Shown: positions 61,393 through 64,000 of the stretch, piece by piece | Layout: every line of letters starts with the position of its first letter | Numbering within the stretch: the stretch's first letter is position 1 | Source of the DNA: an uncultured Candidatus Nitrosopumilus sp. | GTDB taxonomy: Archaea; Thermoproteota; Nitrososphaeria; Nitrososphaerales; Nitrosopumilaceae | Reading direction: 5' to 3' | Assembly (NCBI GenBank): GCA_951812645.1 | Contig: CATOSM010000001.1 | Coordinates: forward strand, 723,560 to 787,559 | DNA length: 64,000 bases | Program-made: the position numbers and the translations under genes | Notes under the pieces: generated by a model | What the model was told of the DNA's origin: nothing | Databases searched by the model: none | Seen by the model: only the letters and a program-made list of their open reading frames with translations

Positions 61393-61949
61393 AGCAGTTT
61401 TCTCACAGTCTCTTTGGCGGCATCAACTACTTGCTGTGCAGTTAGATTATCAGTGTTTATGATCAAGTCAAATACAGATTTGTCTTCGCCGAAATCAAAA
61501 CCATACAGTTTCTTGTACAGCGCCTTATTCTTGTCAAATCTTTCTTTTGTGATTTCATAGGCGTCTTCAGAACTCATACTATCTCGAGATTGCATTCGTT
61601 TAGTGCTACTTTCATGGGAACCCTCTAGCCAAATTCTTATTCCATCCTTGATTAACCATGGGAGGGTATAACTGGTGATTACCATTCCACCTTGATTAAA
61701 AAGAGCGATTAATTTTTCGTCTAATTTTTTATCAAATTCAGAATTTTCCTCACGCTGGTTTAGAAATTTCATGCCTTCTGCAGTATCCCACCAATCACCG
61801 CCTGCAGAATCGAATCCTTGCTCACGAGCCATTTCTTTGAGGACGTCGCCACCGCTAAGATACTGTAATCGGAACTCTTTAGACAACCCTTTAGCTACAG
61901 TAGTCTTCCCCACAGCAGGAGGACCGGAAATCACAATAGATTTGGTCAA
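61389..61949 (-). CDS. cmk: Cytidylate kinase
   Basis: 186 aa. P-loop SGPPAVGKTTVAKGLSKEF, LSGGDVLKEMAREQGFDSAGGDWWDTAEG, IRIWLEGSHESSTKRMQSRDSMSSEDA. Archaeal CMP kinase of standard size. Phosphorylates (d)CMP. Its place between DUF106 and cbf5 is conserved in archaea. Confidence 0.93.
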   Translation of the reverse strand: MTKSIVISGPPAVGKTTVAKGLSKEFRLQYLSGGDVLKEMAREQGFDSAGGDWWDTAEGMKFLNQREENSEFDKKLDEKLIALFNQGGMVITSYTLPWLIKDGIRIWLEGSHESSTKRMQSRDSMSSEDAYEITKERFDKNKALYKKLYGFDFGEDKSVFDLIINTDNLTAQQVVDAAKETVRKLL

Positions 61950-62569
61950 CTAAGATCCATAGAGGTTTTTGTCAGCTTCATGATGATTCCACTGAATGCA
62001 ATCGATGAAAGGAAGTACCAAGCCCAAAGATACAATGCGTTTTCGGCAGTACAAACATGGTCAGGATCTGCAGCCTGTTCTGCTGTGCATGTTAGTTGGA
62101 ACATGTCACCAGGAATTACGTTTAGAGGGATTGGGGATATAGCAACAGTGTAAGTGAACAGTGCAGGCAGCACGAGATAAAAAATCAGAATTAACGGGAC
62201 AAAAGTAATCATCATGGGTCGCATATTCATTTGCATCATCTCCATAGACATTTTGTTCATGTATGCGGATTTTTTACCTAGTTCGGCAGCTTTGGCCTGA
62301 TCTTTAGCTCTCATGGCAGACATTCTCTCTTTTTGCCAAGCGCGGGTCTCTTTCATGATTCGTTTTAGTTTAACTTGATCAACCATCTTCTTTCTAACAG
62401 CAGAATTGAAAATGTTTAGAAGGATGCCAAATCCGGTTACTACGAACATTGAGAGAACCAGTCCTTTGATGATCGGATCATCACTGCCCAGAGCCATTCT
62501 TTCGCCTCCAAAGATATCAAACTGTAGAGGAATAGATTCGATGAAAAGCAGTACAAAGTTGAAATCCAT
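61946..62569 (-). CDS. DUF106/EMC3-type membrane protein (YidC-like)
   Basis: 207 aa with an N-terminal membrane helix (about 27-52), a cytosolic coiled coil (KKMVDQVKLKRIMKETRAWQKERMSAMRAKDQAKAAELGKK), then NMRPMMITFVPLILIFYLVLPALF and a C-terminal helix. This is the archaeal Ylp1/DUF106 family, related to Oxa1/YidC/EMC3 insertases and encoded beside secY. Probably inserts membrane proteins. Overlaps cmk by 4 nt. Confidence 0.9.
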   Translation of the reverse strand: MDFNFVLLFIESIPLQFDIFGGERMALGSDDPIIKGLVLSMFVVTGFGILLNIFNSAVRKKMVDQVKLKRIMKETRAWQKERMSAMRAKDQAKAAELGKKSAYMNKMSMEMMQMNMRPMMITFVPLILIFYLVLPALFTYTVAISPIPLNVIPGDMFQLTCTAEQAADPDHVCTAENALYLWAWYFLSSIAFSGIIMKLTKTSMDLS

Positions 62570-62572
62570 TTT

Positions 62573-63160
62573 TTACAGCCCTATTGCACTAATGATTTTA
62601 TCAGCTGCCTCATCAACCTTTCCCTCACCGTTAAGGACAAGTCTAACCGGGGCCCCGGTGATTACAGCACATGCGGAAATCATGCCTGACTGGACATCCA
62701 GTTCCTTTTTAATGTTGGCAAGGGTGATTTTGTCTCTATTTCTGGTATCGTCCTTCATGCGCCTATTGTAGATTTCTTCGGGTTTTGCAGAAACAGATAC
62801 AAAATTTGTAGGTTGGATGATTTTTAGAACGTGTTCGGGTAATCCGGGATAGTAGCCTTCCGGAGAACTAATGAATGCATGAGTGTCAATGATGATAACT
62901 TCCTCATTATGTGAGGCAATTTTTTCGGCAGCTAGTTTTTGAAGGCGTTGTTGCTCAGATACAGGTAATTTTCTCAATTCGTCTCTGTCGGTAAGACCGT
63001 TTTCTTTAGCAACGTCAAACATCAAAGTGCCATAGCTGACCATGTGAACGTTTTTTTCGTGATCTTTTAGAATTTCGACAATTTTTGATAATAGCGTAGT
63101 TTTTCCGACACCTGGAATTCCTATCACTACAATTTTTTTATTTTCTGCCAAGCAAAGCAC
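62573..63160 (-). CDS. adkA: Archaeal adenylate kinase
   Basis: 195 aa, or 192 from a TTG at 63151 (LAENKKIVVIG). Walker A VIGIPGVGKTTLLSKIVEIL; IDTHAFISSPEGYYPGLPEHVLKIIQPTNFVSVSA; YNRRMKDDTRNRDKITL. This is the archaeal AdkA type rather than the bacterial Adk. Makes ADP from AMP+ATP. Start overlaps secY. Confidence 0.92.
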   Translation of the reverse strand: MLCLAENKKIVVIGIPGVGKTTLLSKIVEILKDHEKNVHMVSYGTLMFDVAKENGLTDRDELRKLPVSEQQRLQKLAAEKIASHNEEVIIIDTHAFISSPEGYYPGLPEHVLKIIQPTNFVSVSAKPEEIYNRRMKDDTRNRDKITLANIKKELDVQSGMISACAVITGAPVRLVLNGEGKVDEAADKIISAIGL

Positions 63161-64000
63161 CTAAACGCGGCATGGCGACTTCAACTTGTTCTCGAACTAA
63201 TTGTGTGTAATAGTTGATGAGAATGTCCACCATAAGTAAAACTCCGATTCCAGAACCAAAGACTCCGAGGACGTCAGACATGCCTGCAAGTCCACCCAGG
63301 ATCATAGAGCCAATAATTGTAACAGACGGAATATACTTGTTTAGTAGCGCCTCAACTGGCTTGTTTGATCTTCTAAATCCAGGAATTTGTACATCGGCGT
63401 CAAGTAGGTTCTGAGCTGCGCTCTTTGGGGATAAACCGCCAAGTTCAACCCAGAGTCTGCCAAACACAACTACAATTCCAATCATAAACAAAACGTATCC
63501 TACCGCACGCATTGGATCCAATGCAGCGACATCTAAACCTCTTGGGGGAGTGATGTAGTATATTATGCCGCCTATAGGAGTGTTAGGACTGGTGGGATCA
63601 AACTGGGCAACAAGGTTCATGAGGAAATTATTGTTTCTAGGATTCATGTTTGCCCACAGCATTTGGAATATGAAAACAGCGTTTGCAGTGAGGGCAGAGG
63701 CCAGAATAACTGGAATGTTTGAAACATACATCAATTTGATTGGGTAAACAGCAGAGAAACCCCTGTATTTTGTAGAGACGATTGGGATTTCAATCTTAAT
63801 TCCCTGAGTGAATACAAGTACCAATAGCACTCCAGCAGTAAGACACAATCCAAAGATACTCGGTAACTGGTTAGAACGGAACAAGACATTCGTTATATCG
63901 CCGCTGCCGGTAAGGGATTCTGCAATGTACGGAATAATACCGATCATCCCCCCATCACCGGCAGGCAATGGGCTGAACATGCTCCAAAGAATTTGCTGAG
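63138..64000 (-). CDS. secY: Protein translocase SecY, N-terminus outside window
   Basis: The frame is open to the right edge, giving the C-terminal 286 residues. Membrane helices with PIVSTKYRGFSAVYPIKLMYVSNIPVILASALTANAVFIFQML, GLDVAALDPMRAVGYVLFMIGIVVVFGRLWVELGG, KSAAQNLLDADVQIPGFRRSN and a final VLGVFGSGIGVLLMVDIL-YYTQLVREQVEVAMPRLG. Central pore subunit of the Sec translocon. Upstream part of the spc-like operon. Confidence 0.93.
   Translation of the reverse strand, partial: QQILWSMFSPLPAGDGGMIGIIPYIAESLTGSGDITNVLFRSNQLPSIFGLCLTAGVLLVLVFTQGIKIEIPIVSTKYRGFSAVYPIKLMYVSNIPVILASALTANAVFIFQMLWANMNPRNNNFLMNLVAQFDPTSPNTPIGGIIYYITPPRGLDVAALDPMRAVGYVLFMIGIVVVFGRLWVELGGLSPKSAAQNLLDADVQIPGFRRSNKPVEALLNKYIPSVTIIGSMILGGLAGMSDVLGVFGSGIGVLLMVDILINYYTQLVREQVEVAMPRLGALLGRK

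Noticed and set aside
1..64000. CRISPR arrays or cas genes
   Set aside because: No regularly spaced repeats were seen; the RecB-like nuclease at 45899 belongs to a helicase fusion, not to Cas4.

Overview
The window comes from an AT-rich archaeon, most likely an ammonia-oxidising thaumarchaeote (Nitrososphaerota) of the Nitrosopumilus/Nitrosarchaeum kind. The evidence is archaeal informational genes (exosome Rrp4/Rrp41/Rrp42, SBDS, Rpo3, eL18-uL13-uS9, eL43, prefoldin beta, Nob1, XPF-like nuclease, Cbf5, SecY-adk-DUF106-cmk), a fused 2-oxoacid:ferredoxin oxidoreductase, F420 ligase CofE, many TTG/GTG starts and short leaders. The assignment is inference from gene content; no rRNA lies in the window.

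Layout. 1-9450 is mostly core chromosome: a Kef-type antiporter cut by the left edge, a candidate C/D box sRNA, a 35-aa zinc-finger-like microprotein behind a palindrome, a long coiled-coil protein, a processive glycosyltransferase, a ferredoxin with a large N-terminal domain, a rhodanese, NAD kinase-Nob1, an XPF-like nuclease and prefoldin beta. 9451-15680 is an insertion-sequence graveyard: two related IS5-like families, a 275-bp internally deleted derivative, a decayed tRNA-like gene, a broken AsnC-type gene and a secreted beta-helix protein. It separates prefoldin beta from pcc1, so it appears to have split the archaeal exosome superoperon. 15681-35879 is core again: pcc1-eL43-rrp42-rrp41-rrp4-SBDS, divergent rpo3-eL18-uL13-uS9-nucleotidyltransferase, two adjacent LeuCD-type hydro-lyase pairs, cofE, four unrecognised genes, korAB, a 2-hydroxyacid dehydrogenase, an L-2-hydroxyglutarate oxidase-like protein and an eRF1-like GGQ protein without a NIKS motif.

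35930-59766 looks like one integrated element. A 13-bp copy of the 3' end of tRNA-Ser(GGA) at 35930-35942 repeats, in the same orientation, the true tRNA end at 59754-59766, and a ruined tyrosine recombinase lies directly beside the tRNA. Cargo from left to right: an IS copy; a tightly packed operon of seven small diverged winged-HTH proteins plus one membrane protein; a wHTH/HEPN-like plus nucleotidyltransferase pair behind a perfect palindrome; a type IIG restriction-modification gene with one in-frame TAG; a decayed UvrD-like helicase/RecB-type nuclease truncated by an IS; Mre11-Rad50 followed by a GHKL ATPase joined to a HETGH metallopeptidase-like segment, a KTSC protein and a SWIM zinc-finger protein; a HAD phosphatase; RusA-like and PD-(D/E)XK-like nucleases; an AbiV-like gene with an in-frame TAG; and the integrase remnant.

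59767-64000 returns to core chromosome with tRNA-Ser (carrying a 14-nt intron), a membrane-anchored beta-sandwich protein and cbf5-cmk-DUF106-adk-secY, the last cut by the right edge. The two most interesting loci are the seven-gene HTH array with its membrane partner and the Mre11-Rad50-GHKL/metallopeptidase cluster, both inside the element.
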